From the NCBI GenBank assembly GCA_019188255.1, contig JAETXT010000001.1, forward strand, positions 7,378,001 to 7,442,000: a DNA stretch of 64,000 nucleotides. The letters are read 5' to 3'. Shown here in pieces: positions 34,061-47,030 of this stretch (its first letter is position 1; the number at the start of each line of letters is the position of its first letter). A program made the position numbers and the translations under genes. Below the pieces are notes generated by a model. It was not told where the DNA came from. It did not search any database and saw only the letters and a program-made list of their open reading frames with translations. This DNA is from Verticillium longisporum (Eukaryota > Ascomycota > Sordariomycetes > Glomerellales > Plectosphaerellaceae).

Positions 34061-36777
34061 GAAAAATCTAAAATAATAGCTATTAAGGAATAGCTTATAT
34101 TAAAGAACGTTAAGGACGTTAGAGTATTCTTCGGTTTTATTAATTTTTATCGATAATTCTTAAAAAAATATAATAAAATTATTAATCCTTTAATAAGCTT
34201 TATAATTAAGGAAATAGAATTTATATAGAATAAATCCTAAGAAAAAGTATTTCGTTAAATTATCGATATTATCTTTAGCGAATTAGTCCTTTAAATAATA
34301 GACCCCGAAAAACCTATAGAAGTCGAGATAGATACCTCTAATTTCGCTATTAGAGGATAATTAGGATAAAGGGACGATTAAGGACGCTTATATTTAATAG
34401 TATTCTTCTTAAAGAAGCTATATAGATTAGAGCTTAATTATTAAATATATAATAAAGAATTTATAGTAATTATCGAAGCCTTTAAAGAATAGAGAACGTA
34501 TCTCTCTAGAATATAATATAAAATTAAGGTTTATATTAATTATAAAAATCTTATATACTTTATAATAAATAAAGACTTTAATAAATATTAAATAAGATAA
34601 ATAGAATTTCTTTTAGAATTTAATCTTATTATTATTTATTATAAAGGATTTAAGAATAATAAAATAGATATTCTAAATAGATATTTAGATTATAAATAAA
34701 ATACGCCCTTTAATATTAATACTATCTTAGTAAAAGATAAAGAAAGGAATCTTATCCTTTATTATTAAATATTATTAATTATTATTTATATAATACTTAT
34801 TAGACTATTTATAGAAGTATTAGAATTAATTCGATAAATCTACGAAGCTAAAGCTTATAAGTATTAAAGAGTAATAAAGAACTTCGCTTAATTTAAGAAA
34901 TACTATAATTTTAAAGGAACTAGATAGGATATTATAATAGTTATTTATAATTATAATCTCTATAAAAAGAGTAAAGTAGAAAGGTATAGGCTTTATAGAG
35001 AATTTAAGGCTTTATTAATATTAATAATAGCTTAAGAGTTAGTCTTATTAGATTTTATTATTAGCTTATTATTATTAAAGGAACCTTTAATTAGGACTTC
35101 TTATAATAATATCTTAATAATTATAGATCGATTTATTAAGTATTTATATTTTCTTTTATATAAAGCTATAGGAATAATAGAAGACTTCGTTTATATCTTC
35201 CTTAGAAATATTATAGGATAGTATAAACTCTTAAAAGAATTAGTATTAGATAGAGATAAGCTCTTTATTAATAACTTCTAGAAATTATTTATTATTTAAT
35301 TTAGAGCTAAATATAAATTATTTATAGCCTTTTACTCGTAGATAGATAGATAAATAGAAAGAATAAATTAGACTTTAAAGTAATACTTTTAATATTATAT
35401 TAATTATTAATAGGATAATTAAGTTATATTATTATTTATTATATAATTTATATATAATAGTTTATTAAGTGAGTCTATAAAAGAATTACTTTTCTATATT
35501 AATTATAGGTATAACTTAATAGCTTATATAGAATATTATAAAGTACTAGATATATTAAAAGTAATTAATATTATAATTAATATTTATAAGATCTAGGACT
35601 AAATTAAGCTCGACCTTAAGCTTATATATACTAGAATAATTATATATACTAATAGAATAAGGATAAAAGGATTATCTTTATAAGAAGGAGGTAGCGTTTA
35701 CTTTATTTATTAAAATATTAAAATTAAATAATTAAACGATAAATTAGATTTTAAGAAATTAAGACTTTTTAAAATTCTTAAGAAATTCTCGGATATTAAT
35801 TATTATTTCTTATTATTAGAGAATATAAAGATTTACTTTATTTTTTATATAACATAATATTTTTAGAATTAATATTATTAAATATATTATTTATAATTAA
35901 TATAGAAGTAGAAGACGTAAACGAATATAAAATTAAGAAGATTATCGATTATAGAAAAACGATTAAATAAAAAGAGTACCTTATTAAATAGAAAAACTAT
36001 AAATATAAAGAAAATATATAAGAATTAATTAAGAATTTAAACTATTTATAATTACTTTAAGAGTATTATTATCTAGTATAGGACTAAGATCCGAAAACTC
36101 CTCTCTAAAGCTTAATAAGGATTAATTTATAATATTATTAATACTTTACTCCTAAAAGTCCTATACTATATTAGCCTCTTAAGCCTCGAGACTTAGGTTA
36201 TCCCTATATAGAAGGAGGATACTATCCTCTTTATCTAATTAACGAATCCCTTAAATAAATAACTCTTTATTATAAATCTTAGCTATTTTCTATATCTTAT
36301 AAAAATAGGATAAGCGATTTAAAGTTATCGTTAATTTTATTTAAAGTACTTCTAATTTTATTTTAATATCCTTAATCTCCGCTTCTCGTTTCTTCTATTT
36401 AATAAGAGCCTTTTCTATTATATAATTATTAAGCTAAGTATAAAACTATATTAAGGATTAACTTATATATAGAAACTACGCTTATATTATTATAAGAGCG
36501 ATTATAGTAGATATACTCTTTATAGTAGGAGGAACCCGGAGTAGTCTTATAGACGAGGTATCGCTTGAAATACTTAGTATAAGGTATTTTAATTTCGCCC
36601 TCGGAATCGATTAAGGTAGTAAATACTTTCCTTAAATCGGTTTTAATAGATAAGCGTTTTATAATATAATTTAATATTTTATTATAATTAATAAAGATAA
36701 TAAGAAAAGAATTATTATAAGTAGCTAAGATTTATTATTTATAGCTATTAGGATATCGGCTTAGAGGAGGAGTATTA
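34061..36777 (+). mobile_element. RIP-degraded gypsy element (copy C), 3' half of pol
   Basis: It starts abruptly inside the reverse transcriptase/RNase H region, at a point matching about base 650 of copy B reversed. Readable through stops are RNase H (34128-34640), an integrase zinc-binding region and catalytic core (about 34850-35300, with LDRDKLFINNF), and a chromodomain near 35910-36030 (IIDYRKT, EYLIK, NYKY, ENI). These place it in the Ty3/gypsy chromovirus lineage. A purine-rich tract (AGAGGAGGAG) lies just before the LTR at 36778. CA and TG are nearly absent. The 5' truncation has no LTR. Confidence 0.85.
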
Positions 36778-37250
36778 TATAATAATTAAAGAAGTAGGGT
36801 AGTTATAAGTTAATAACCCTGCGATTAAGAAATACGATAAAATAAGAAGCGGACCTATTAAGTAGAATACGTAATAGCTTACCTAGATATAATAGTAAGC
36901 TATTAGCTTAATAAGGATATAATAGAGAGCTAGGGGCTAGTTTACTAGATAATATACTATAATCCTAATATTATAGATTATTAACGATTAATAAATAAGC
37001 TATTTAATATAAGCTTATTACCTAATAATAAGGATAGGATAAATAAGTATATAAGGATAGGTATTCTATATTTATAGATATATTCTTTTTTATAATAGTA
37101 ATTAATCTAAGTCTTATTTTATATTTATTATAATAAATATATAATGCTTTATAATACTATATCGTCTTAGAGTTATAACCTAAGCTTCTATAAATAGTAA
37201 CCCTAACCCTCTAATAGTATTCCCCCTTTAGAAGCTACTAGGTCGTAATA
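36778..37250 (+). repeat. 3' LTR of gypsy copy C (473 bp)
   Basis: It starts TATAATAATT after the polypurine tract and ends at 'ggtcgtaata'. It matches 47031-47431 plus 6682-6756. The next five bases, CTAGG, resemble the CTAAG that precedes the 5' LTR at 47031, as a target duplication would with one transition. Confidence 0.75.
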
Positions 37251-39499
37251 CTAGGGCTATTAAGGCCCTAGTTTACGAAGCTCTTATTATAAAAACTAAT
37301 ATTATATTTATATTAAGAATAATATTATATTATATATAAGTACTATTAATCTAATATTAGCTAAATAGCTATTCTATTAAAGCTATCCCTTTAGCCTCCC
37401 GATTACTCCCTCTAATCCTATATTAGAATAATTTATTTATTAAGAAGTATATTATATAAGCGTTTATTAGTTCGCTTTTAGGATTAGACCTATATAATTC
37501 CTTTATTCTTAGCCCTTCTAAATCTTTAGAATCTAAGCTCTTAATAGGCTTTATAATTATTAAGAATTAATAATATCCCTTCTACTAATCCCTATATACT
37601 TCTTATATACGTTTCTATTACTCCTTCGAATATTATTATTCTTTAAGAAAGTATTTTATTAATCTATAATCTAATTTAGAATATATTTAATATTTATAAG
37701 TTCTAATCCTAGAATCTTAGCGATTATTAATTCTACGAAATAATTATTCTCTATAATCTCCTTTTCTATTAATTTAGCGATAGCTATTTCCGCCTATATA
37801 ACGCTTATTAATATAGAAGTACTTAAACGTTTTAATATTCTCTTCTACCTTTAATATACTCTTAAGCTAAGCGGATAATATATTAAAAGATCGCTCTAGC
37901 TTTATTAATATAATCTTTAGCTCTAAGATACTTTAAACTACCCTTAGAGTATTTATATAGAGATAGGTCTCTTCCTAGAATACTAGACTAAATATTCTCT
38001 AATATTATTAAAGCTTATTTAGAAGGATCTAGAGAATTTCTATTTATAGCTTTCTTATATTCTTAGGCTTTATAATAATAGAATTAAATATTATAGAGCT
38101 CTAATTTATATAATATTAAGCTCTATTAATCTCCGAATCGAACTATTATTTAATCTTTAAATATATTTATTAGATTCTTATACTCTTATTTATATATTCT
38201 AAGAAGAAAACTTATATACGTTTTAAAAGTATATTTAAGAAGAATATATAGAATTATATATATTAAATTTATAAGAGTTTATATATATCTATAAAGATAT
38301 ATATTTTATTATCTAAGATATTATAAATCTCTTTAGAATAATTATTCTCTTTATTCTAGAATAATATAAATTATTTAATTATAGCTTTATCGATTAATAA
38401 ATTTATTAATTTATATAATAATAGAATATAATATTAAATTAATAGGTTCTAAGTATTATTTAAAAATAAAGTCTTATTTTATTATAAATAAAGTATAATC
38501 TCTTATTAGCTAGATTATTTATTCTATTAATTAGATAACCCTTAAATACGAAATTAATAAGGATCTATCTTCTTATTTTATATAACTCGGATTTAAGATA
38601 ATTAAATAATCTTTATTATAAATAATCGCTTATTATCTAATTATTCTTAATATTCCTCTATTCTATAGAATATTAAATTATAATCAGTATTATTCTCTAA
38701 TATATCTATATTAAATATCTTTTCCTATAATAATATTAGAATTAGCCTCTTCGATATTTTAACGTTTATTACCCTTAGAAGAGGGATCCTATAATCTATA
38801 AAATATACTTTTAGCGCTTAAGAGATTATTAAATTATAAGAATTAAAATCCTCTTTACTTTAATTTTAGAAGTCTTTAATAAATACTTCTAAGAAGTAAA
38901 CTCCTTTTATATTTCTATATATACTTATTACTTTAATAATCTAAGCGCTCTTAAGATTTATAGATACTAAATCTAATAATCCTAAGAACTATAATTCTAT
39001 ACTATTTACGATAAAATTAATATTAAGATCTTTTTTAACCTTTTAAATAAAGTATATAATATTAATATCCTTTAGAATAATATCGAACTTCTATTATAGT
39101 TTTTTAATACTCTTTAGCTCTATTATAGAGCTATTATTATAATCTAAAGAGCTTATTATCGCTAAGTTTATAAAGCTCTAATATAAATAATTAATTATTC
39201 TATATAATTTCGTTTTTCGGGTTTTATAATTAATAATATAATTTAGTAATAATCTTAATTATAGGAGTCCTAAGATACTCGAAATAGATAATACTCTTAT
39301 AAATTATATAATAAAGGAATTCCCTATTATTAAGCTTATATAAGAGTCCTAAAATACTTAAAAATAAAATAGTACTTTTACGATCGTTTATAAAGCGTAA
39401 TCGATAAGCTTATATATAGTAAATATACTATTTATAAAATCGATCTTAATTTCTCTAGCTCTAGCTATTCTATATTACGTTAAACGTAATATTAATTAA
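37251..39499 (+). mobile_element. RIP-degraded internal DNA of a second LTR element (3' part)
   Basis: About 2.2 kb of AT-rich, stop-filled DNA leading into the LTR at 39500. No reverse transcriptase, integrase or gag motif could be read on either strand, so the superfamily is unassigned; it may be non-autonomous or too mutated. Gypsy copy C abuts it at 37250. Confidence 0.55.
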
Positions 39500-39786
39500 T
39501 ATTAAGAGGGCTTTATTATTTATATAAACCTTAATCTAGTACTTCCGCTATATTTATAAGCTCTAAATAAATAAAGTATCTAATAAATCTTATAATAATT
39601 AATTCTTATATATAATTCCCTACTTCTCTAAGTTATTACTACCTACGTAAGTTAGATATACCTATCTACTCTTAGCGATCACGTAAGCTATAGTTCACGT
39701 GCTCCTAAGAGCAGTGGATCCTAGATATTATAGATACCTTAGATATCACTATCCTAACCACGGAGTTCCCTAATATTAGTTCAATA
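39500..39786 (+). repeat. LTR of the second element (right end, 287 bp)
   Basis: It matches 45950-46237 in the same orientation. The start (tattaagaggg, from TGTTGAGAGGG) and end (tcaata, from TCAACA) form the short inverted LTR termini. It is followed by TTAA, the same four bases that precede the partner LTR. Its right half keeps some CA/TG, so it is less mutated than the partner there. Confidence 0.75.
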
Positions 39787-40416
39787 TTAATATCATTTTA
39801 GCCGCAATTTTCGATCCGAAGGGACATTTTACGTTATAAAGGATTACTATATCGGGATGCCTCCCCTCGAACAGTAAACATCTCCGCGAACCAGTCCATG
39901 ATCGACGACGGCCTTGGGGTCTGGGGGCTGTGATGCTACTATGTTAGGGGAGACCTCCAACTATGCCTCACCATACGTCATACTATATCATAATTCTTAA
40001 GACTGGTGATCATAGAGCTGCACGTCTTCCACAACCAATATTCCGCCGACGTAGCTTAGTATCATGAATGGTTTATGATCTGCCATCGCATTCTACTACC
40101 AACGTTGTTTTAGGGCGATAATGGGGCCTCGTCCAGCGCGAAGGATCATGACCGACGATCGAAGGGCAGGGCCGTATTTAAATTTAGCTTCAAGCATGGG
40201 CAGACGTCAAAGGCCTCAGTATAGATTTTATCGCACCCCAGACTCGCTATATAACACTATGCTCACTCCCTACTATAAGACCGACCTAGGACTTAGATAA
40301 AGCAACCGCACAATAAGCAACACCATCAGTAAAACAATTACCGTTACCGTTACCACCAATAACACCATTACAAATTTACTTTCCACCAAAGCCATCTCAG
40401 CAATTCTCATACCATC
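39787..40416. other. Upstream region of the secreted-protein gene
   Basis: GC-normal sequence with no ORF of note. A TATATAACA stretch near 40250 may be a core promoter for the gene at 40417. Confidence 0.35.
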
Positions 40417-40947
40417 ATGCATTTCCAGCAACTTACATCCTTTTTGCTCACCTCTGCCGCTGTCGCAAGCGCAAAGCCTTTGGCTAGCGTCTTGCAGCGC
40501 GATGACCACCCCGTCAACTTCAAGCAAGCGTGTGAGAAGAACCAGCCGCCTAAAGGCAACTGTGTTTTCATCATAGCCGGCGGAACCACCATCGAATGGA
40601 GTGGCACCAATCTTGGCAATGGTGAAGCCGATCGAGTCGCTGTGGTAACGGATTCGAACTGCAAAACACTCGCAATTAAGGAATGGGAGCCAACAAGTCC
40701 TGGGTTCCACGTTGTGTTCGACGACCCCAAGGTGCCCAAGAGCGGTGACCTCCATGCTAGTACTAGCTACATTGGTTCGAGTGGGGTGTCGGAACCAGAC
40801 TGGCTCAGACTTGACGGCAGTGATGTGCCTGGATGGGACTGTGGAGAAAGGCAGAATGAGTTGGGCGGCTTTCTGGGAGTCGAGGGTGGCTACTGGAAGG
40901 CTTGTAACTTCCCGTGTACTCAGGAGGCGTGGGACAACTGGGATTAA
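40417..40947 (+). CDS. Small secreted cysteine-containing protein (effector candidate)
   Basis: An intronless ORF of 176 residues. Residues 1-19 form a signal peptide (SFLLTSAAVASA before KPLAS), so the product should be exported. The mature part has six cysteines (QACEK, GNCVF, SNCKT, WDCGE, KACNFPC) and ends in an acidic WDNWD tail. No known domain is recognised. It is the first of three secreted-protein genes in a 6.2-kb island bounded by RIP-mutated retroelements, a common setting for fungal effectors. The effector role is inference from size, signal peptide, cysteines and context. Confidence 0.8.
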   Translation: MHFQQLTSFLLTSAAVASAKPLASVLQRDDHPVNFKQACEKNQPPKGNCVFIIAGGTTIEWSGTNLGNGEADRVAVVTDSNCKTLAIKEWEPTSPGFHVVFDDPKVPKSGDLHASTSYIGSSGVSEPDWLRLDGSDVPGWDCGERQNELGGFLGVEGGYWKACNFPCTQEAWDNWD

Positions 40948-41506
40948 GCATAGACCGTGACGCTACTATCTGGGTTGTCTCTCACCGGCAATAGCTATTC
41001 AAGACAAAGGAAAATTGTTCTTGCTTATTCAATTCACACCATGGGGCTTCTAAAATTAATAATGATTATCAACAGATGTGGGTTTGACCAGGAAATAGAA
41101 CGGACAGGAACTCAGAATTTCAGAGGGTAACGTGAAACCTGAAGCAGGAGAGGAAGTCAGCGGAATCCAGTCCTATATCTTCGTGACGGAATATTGGCTG
41201 TTCTTTGTCTTTATGAGAAGTCAAGCAAGAATCGGGTTCGTGAAATTATTTCAGAAAATCATGATCAAAGTTCCGACTTCGTCACATGTCGGTTATACTT
41301 GTTGTTTTTGACGTTCTGAATGGTCCGAATTGGGTGTATTATGCAGCTAGTACGCTCTATTTGCTCACTTTACATTCTCTTCGTAAGGTTTTTGACAATA
41401 CCAGAGCATGATAACCCTCGGGACAACTTTACATCTCCAGAACTCCATGAAACAACTGACTGAAATTCTTTTCCTCGTTGAGCGTCACCCAAAACGTCGC
41501 CGATAT
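40948..41506. other. Intergenic, nothing recognised
   Basis: This lies between two convergent secreted-protein genes and probably holds both 3' untranslated regions. Confidence 0.4.
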
Positions 41507-41752
41507 TCACTTGCGGCAGCAGCCGCAGTTCTGTCTCTTGCCAAACTCGCTGTCGTCGAAGTCGGGAAGGCAGCAGCTCTCGCTAAAGTCGCACGAGAGG
41601 CCGCCGCAGCAGTCTCCGTTATTGTAGCAGCCAAGGTTGGGAATCGCGCAGGTCTGGCGGCCTTGCAGCTCCCTGATATCTCTAGCCTTGAGGCCAGGGG
41701 TGCCTAGGCAAATGCCTGCGAGGGTGGTGAGAATAATGATTGAGATCTGCAT
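41507..41752 (-). CDS. Small secreted cysteine-rich protein, knottin-like
   Basis: An ORF of 81 residues. Residues 1-17 are a signal peptide (ISIIILTTLAGICLG). Dibasic or monobasic sites (LKAR, FGKR) suggest Kex2-type processing. The mature region has ten cysteines with the spacing C-x6-C-x5-CC-x4-C, then CC and NCGCC, resembling an inhibitor cystine knot. Such peptides in fungi act as effectors, inhibitors or antimicrobials; which applies cannot be told. The plus-strand ORF opposite (41408-41707) is a shadow. Confidence 0.78.
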   Translation of the reverse strand: MQISIIILTTLAGICLGTPGLKARDIRELQGRQTCAIPNLGCYNNGDCCGGLSCDFSESCCLPDFDDSEFGKRQNCGCCRK

Positions 41753-43304
41753 ATCTTTCGATTTTTGATCGTTTGTTGAAAATTTGAGATCGCGGAGATA
41801 TAATGACTATCGATTGAGGTGGTAATGGGATTACAAGACTTTAATGGTGATGCAGTATCTGGAACTGTAGCTGGGAATCCCGCTATGATTGCAGAGTATC
41901 CGGCTCTACTTATAGCCTCTCGCTTTTTTCTGACTGCAATCCAACTGCTAATAAGTACCTGTAACTAAGATTTTGCAACTCATAATGTAGCCTATCAGGT
42001 TTGTTCCCTATCCTTGCCGCTGACGGTGTCTCGATGATGTTGGGCCGCGTGGAATGTGTATACAGTGTACTACGGTGTCTCGGCTCAATTTCCCGGCCAA
42101 TGGCTGACTTAATACCGTGTCTGGTAGATCAATTTCTCTCGTTGAGGCCGTGTAACGTGCACGTTTTCAGTTCCGAAAGAACGTATTGGTCAGACGATCC
42201 TCAATTCTTGGAGGCCCTGACACAGTCTCAGCCGAACGTCATGTAGTGACGTAGCTGTAAGCCAGGCCTGTGTCAACATGTCTTACCACTCGGTATTTCT
42301 ATTTTATGTCACACGCTCATATGAAGTTTGTACAATTCGCGGTCCTTCTCGAGCACCGCGCTTACAACCCTGACATGCATTGATGATGTGTCGAGGTGCC
42401 TAGCAAGCCAGCAATGCCAATGATGCATGGCGGCTCCACCAGGTTGGTAGACTGGGCCACCAACGTGCTCGAGCCTCTGGAGGAGTTTCCAGACGATTAT
42501 AATGGTTGAGCCGATCTAGTCTAGCAGGTACCGACAAAACATGATCGCCACTCCTGGCGGGCGGGCATTGACAATTAAAAGATTTTGCAAGAAGTTGGCG
42601 GCAAGATGGTCTTGAATTTCGCACATCCTCTCTTCTTTGGCGTTTATGGGTTATGCTTTGATACGTCTGGCAGAGGAGGTAATATAACAATGTGACGCAA
42701 GAAGTGGGATTTCGGAGTCGGGATGTATTTGTGTCAAACCGAGTGGGTGAGAAAGGCGGATAGGCCGTCCTTAAGTGATCTTGAAACTCATGCGTCAGGA
42801 ACATGGTAGACATAAATCCAAACTTTGGCTCTCCGCAGCTGGAAGGGCTGTCCGTAGCCTTTATATCTACGCCTCCGTAACGTCGAACACTGTGGGCTAG
42901 CCCCCGGGCCGCCCTGTTCGGTTAGTCCACAGGTGCCTCCTGACGGTTCGCAACGCGGAATCTCTCTTGTGAAGGTTGGGAAAGGTGTTGGGGATCCGAT
43001 GGGGAAGTCCTGGTGGAAGCTTCGGTTGGTTGAAACAATACCATGCTGCATAGATAACTTGATCTCAAGCAGTCCAAGTTGAAACCTTTCTTCATTCGCC
43101 GTCCAGATCTCTGATTCTGAAGCCCGAAAGATACATCACCAACCTTCTGGGCATCTCCATTTTATCAATCCAAGCGTATCGAAACGAAAGGATACATGAA
43201 AAGCAAAGCAAAATGAGTGGCGCCAAACGCTCTGCCGTCGATCATCAGGTGTACACAAAAGAAAATTCGATAGGAAAATCGATCGTTGAATGGCTTCGAC
43301 TTGC
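41753..43304. other. Intergenic, nothing recognised
   Basis: Short ORFs on both strands without motifs. The part next to 41753 is likely the promoter of the knottin-like gene. Confidence 0.45.
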
Positions 43305-44184
43305 TTATTTGCAGGTCAGATCGCCACTGCCCTCAAAGGTGCAACGAGTAGGGTCGTAAGTGTAAGAAAGCTACATGTGTGTCAGTGAATACTATTCAGC
43401 GCCCGCAACTTCTTGGGGATCCTTACGTTGATGTAACCGCCCTCGGAGTTGGTCTTGAACTGGTTGCCTCCTTGGATGTACATGCAGTCGTAGCTAGTAA
43501 TACGTGTGTTAGCAAGGTCGCAGAACTTTAGAACACTTTGGGGGACGAACTCGGTGTTGAGTAGGCCCAGCTCGAACTTGGCAGAGCGCAGACCATCGAT
43601 CTTGGCGGGGTCCGCCAGGGTATAACCCTTGTTATAGCAAGCAGCCGCGGGAAACTTTGCATAGTCGGGATTGCGGTCCCACATCTCCTGGGTGGTTTTC
43701 TTGGTGAATGCTTCTCTAGCCTGCTTGGTGGTGTTTGTATCAGCCTTGACGTTTCCTGATATCCATGGACTAAAAGGGAGGAGCTGGGAAATTTACCTCA
43801 TTCCACTCGCCCAAGTTCTTGATGGTTTCAGCTCCAATTTCGATTGCCATTTTGACGATGATACCCGCAGCCGCCGTGCCGGCGATTCCAACTACCACAA
43901 CAATGGGTCCAGCACGCTTGGCCAGTCTGGTCGTGGCTGGTACAGGCTCAGGTCCGATGGTGAGCTTTCCATCGGTGCCCTGCGATGCCGGTCAGTCTCG
44001 GCTCTCAAAATCATGTCATACAGTTAATCACCTTGAGACCTGTCAAAGTCTCCTGTTTCGAAGGAGGAATGATAGAGTTGACATCGCCGACAGCAGGCAG
44101 GGGAGCGGGCTCAGGTAGAGCAGCGCCGCTCGCCATGCTGTTCAACAAGGCAAAAACGAGACTGGTAATAGCAAAAAGCTGCAT
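43305..44184 (-). CDS. Secreted protein, probably DUF7888-like
   Basis: Exons 44032-44184, 43797-43979, 43427-43720 and 43305-43370 join in frame to 231 residues. Introns are 52, 76 and 56 bp with GTGATT, GTAAAT and GTAAGG donors. Residues 1-20 are a signal peptide (FAITSLVFALLNSMASG). A basic site (RLAKR) precedes a glycine/alanine-rich hydrophobic stretch (GIAGTAAAGIIV). The C-terminal domain (NLGEWNEAREAFTKKT, AACYNKGY, DCMYIQGGN, GGYIN, with paired cysteines) resembles fungal secreted proteins annotated DUF7888; that name is from memory. Function unknown; effector candidate by context. Confidence 0.75.
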
Positions 44185-45949
44185 GGTGATTTTGGTCTAG
44201 GTCGTGATGGGTGTTGACGTCGATGCAAGAGGTCAGAAAGAGGTAATCAAATGAAGAATGTTTGAATAGAAGATGCTGTGAGTAAGTTGCTGCTGAGATC
44301 AAAATGGCCAAGAAAAATGAGTCAAGTCATGAAGCTTTATACTAATTTCTGTGGGCCACCGACGCTGACATAGTACAATACAGTTGCTGCTGCTCTGTAA
44401 CATCCTCTTTACTCATGCTCCGGCGTCAGGCGGCCCTCGTATGCCGAGCCAAAGACGTCTGTACCGCAGTGAGGCCATCATCAGGCTGTGCACGGTCAAT
44501 CCTATGATATTGAGTTTGATTCAGTTACCTTGTGGAAAGAAGGAGCCAGGGCTTTGAAACTGAGGCAACCTTAATGCATTCAGAGTCTAGTCGGCCAGGA
44601 AAGCTCAGCGATTGGCGCAGGACTCGCAGCTTGGTTCTTTACGATCGTGAGCCTCTAAAAACGGGATGTCCGAAACATCAACCATGAGCCATAGGCCCCA
44701 GGTGCGCTACCTAATGTCAAAATATTGAAAGCAATCAAGTGAGCATCATGCGAAGTCATTTCCTTCAGCAGGTAAAAACTCACCCTGGTAAAATACCTTG
44801 CTTGTTCTAGGGACAAGTTGAGGCGCAGTATTCTACGAGTCAGAAGCAGTTGCCGTTTCAGTAGACACGTCAATGCTAATCCTTAGATCACCTATATGAG
44901 CTACCTCAATCGAGGCTGTTCTTGCGGGAACATCTGCAACGACCGTGCGTCGAATGTCTGCTGCACGAAAGTCATGTACTATGGCAGGTAAGGGGCCTAC
45001 AATGGGCAAAAGATTGCGATCATTTTGATCGACGGCGCAGTCGAGGTGCGTTAGCGATATCTGAGAAGATCTCGATATCTGGGCACAATTATCGATACTA
45101 CAGGTCGAAGTATCCGATAGTGTATCGCTCAAGCGCTTAACCTCGTGGCACCCAATGTAGGCAAACAATACCTAAGAAAAGATGCCTCCGCATTCCTATA
45201 TATGTTGCTCCTTTTACCATGTAGCCAGGTAGCAAACTAGTGCGATTGTAGCCCAGAACCAGCTCAGGAGCACTCGGAGCGGTTGATCTCACCCTGGATC
45301 CCCAAAGGTGTGGGTTACATTCGGGTCCAGGGGCCAGATGTACTTGGGTAGTTAGTGCATGAGCGATTGGCACCAGACGGACAAAACGAAATCGGCTCTG
45401 CCGAATGCTGAGGAGTATTCGGCAATGACCAAATGTTCGCAGGGAAGGCTACCATGTGCATGGGCGCTTGAAGTTCTCGAACACCGATCCGTTCCCGCTC
45501 AGTTGGTGGCATCCACCGAGTCATATCCTCGTATGTTTCAGCAGCCTGCACGCTGAGCACATTCGCCACTCAACCTATCACAGCATCAAAGGACCAACCG
45601 AGGCCATTGCCTGGAGAAAAAGCTGACCCGTTCAGTCGAGTCACCCAACTGAAATATGAAACGAATACGCGATTCGGGGCTTGATGCACATGACACCTCG
45701 CAGGCGTCGGCTGAGAAAACTGTATACCTCGCACAATACCCTGCGCTGTCAAAGGAATATTGCTGGCTTAGGCGAGACTTTGTATCTGGAAGCGACTGGG
45801 GATAATTTTTGGTCGACATATGTTTCGATCTTCGGCCGATAGCTCGGGATCAAAAGACGTGGAACAAGGATTAGATCTCATGCTGCAAATATCGGGAAGT
45901 CGAGGATGATTTGGACTATCGTATTCTAGTCCGACTTCTAGAAGGTTAA
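44185..45949. other. Intergenic, nothing recognised
   Basis: GC-normal DNA with short ORFs only, ending at the TTAA next to the LTR at 45950. Confidence 0.45.
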
Positions 45950-46237
45950 TGTTGAGAGGGCTTCACTGCTTATGTGAACCCTAATCTAGTACTTCCGCTA
46001 TACTTGCGAGCTCTGAATAGGTAGGGTATTTAATAAGTCTTATAATAGTTGATTCTTATATATAAATTATCTACTTCTCTAAGTTACTACTATTTACGTA
46101 AGTTAGATATATTTATCTGCTTTTAGCGATTATATAAGCCGTAGTTTACGTACTCCTAAGAATAGGGGATCCTAGATATTATAGATACCTTAGATATTAT
46201 TATCTTAATTACGGAATTCCTTAATATTAATTTAATA
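45950..46237 (+). repeat. LTR of the second element (left end, 288 bp)
   Basis: It starts TGTTGAGAGGGCTTC and matches 39500-39786. The first 60 bp keep CA/TG and GC, while the rest is RIP-mutated. It is preceded by TTAA. It is followed by internal DNA, so this is a 5' LTR. Confidence 0.75.
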
Positions 46238-47030
46238 TTAGCTTTTCTTTTCTTTATAAGTAGAATAGCTATAAGGATTAATATTAAAAGCTATTATTAG
46301 GGTTAATAGCTACTCTAATATACTTATAATTCTCTAATCTCTAGCGTATTAGATCTATTCTTCTAATCTTAAAATAAATAACTTAATAAGAGGAAATAAT
46401 AGGAAATAATAATTAGAAATAAGGAAAATATAGCTTAAGCTTATTATTCCTATAAGCGTTAGGCCTCTAGTTCTTAGTACTTTAGAATAATAATATTATC
46501 TATAAATAATTCTCTAAAGAAATATACTAAATTATAATTTAAATAATAGGAACGGGCCTCTAAATCCTAGAAATAAAGGAAATAAATTAGAATCTAATAG
46601 TAAATAGCGCTCTTATAATTACTAAATATATACTCCTAAGGCCTTTAAATCCTTAATATACTAATAGAATATAATATAATAATTATTATTTTTTTATAGA
46701 ATCTATTAGAATAATTTCTAATAAATTAAACTACCCTTTAATAAGAATAATAGGATTAAACCGCTTTAATTAAATAGGTTCTATAGAAGAACTATATAAC
46801 TTTTTAATAAGTTTTAATAACTCTATTCTATTAACCTTTCTCTCTCCTTATATCGATTTCTTTAATTTTTATAGGCTAGCTTAATATATATAAATAATGC
46901 TTATACGATTAATAAATATTTATTTTTATTATTCTTATTTATTTATTTTCTTCTCGTTCTAGCTATAATAATACTTCCTAAGTATAAGACCCTTATACTT
47001 AAGCCCCCTAAAGCTAAAAGAGTAGCTAAG
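46238..47030 (+). mobile_element. RIP-degraded internal DNA of the second LTR element (5' part)
   Basis: AT-rich, stop-filled DNA after the 5' LTR, interrupted by a gypsy LTR at 47031. The last five bases are CTAAG. No domain is legible. With 37251-39499 it would make about 3 kb of internal sequence. Confidence 0.5.

Noticed and set aside
37251..39499. Assignment of the second LTR element to Ty1/copia
   Set aside because: No integrase, reverse transcriptase or RNase H motif could be read on either strand; left unclassified.
41408..41707. Alanine-rich plus-strand ORF of 99 codons
   Set aside because: Antisense to the knottin-like gene, which has a signal peptide and cysteine spacing.
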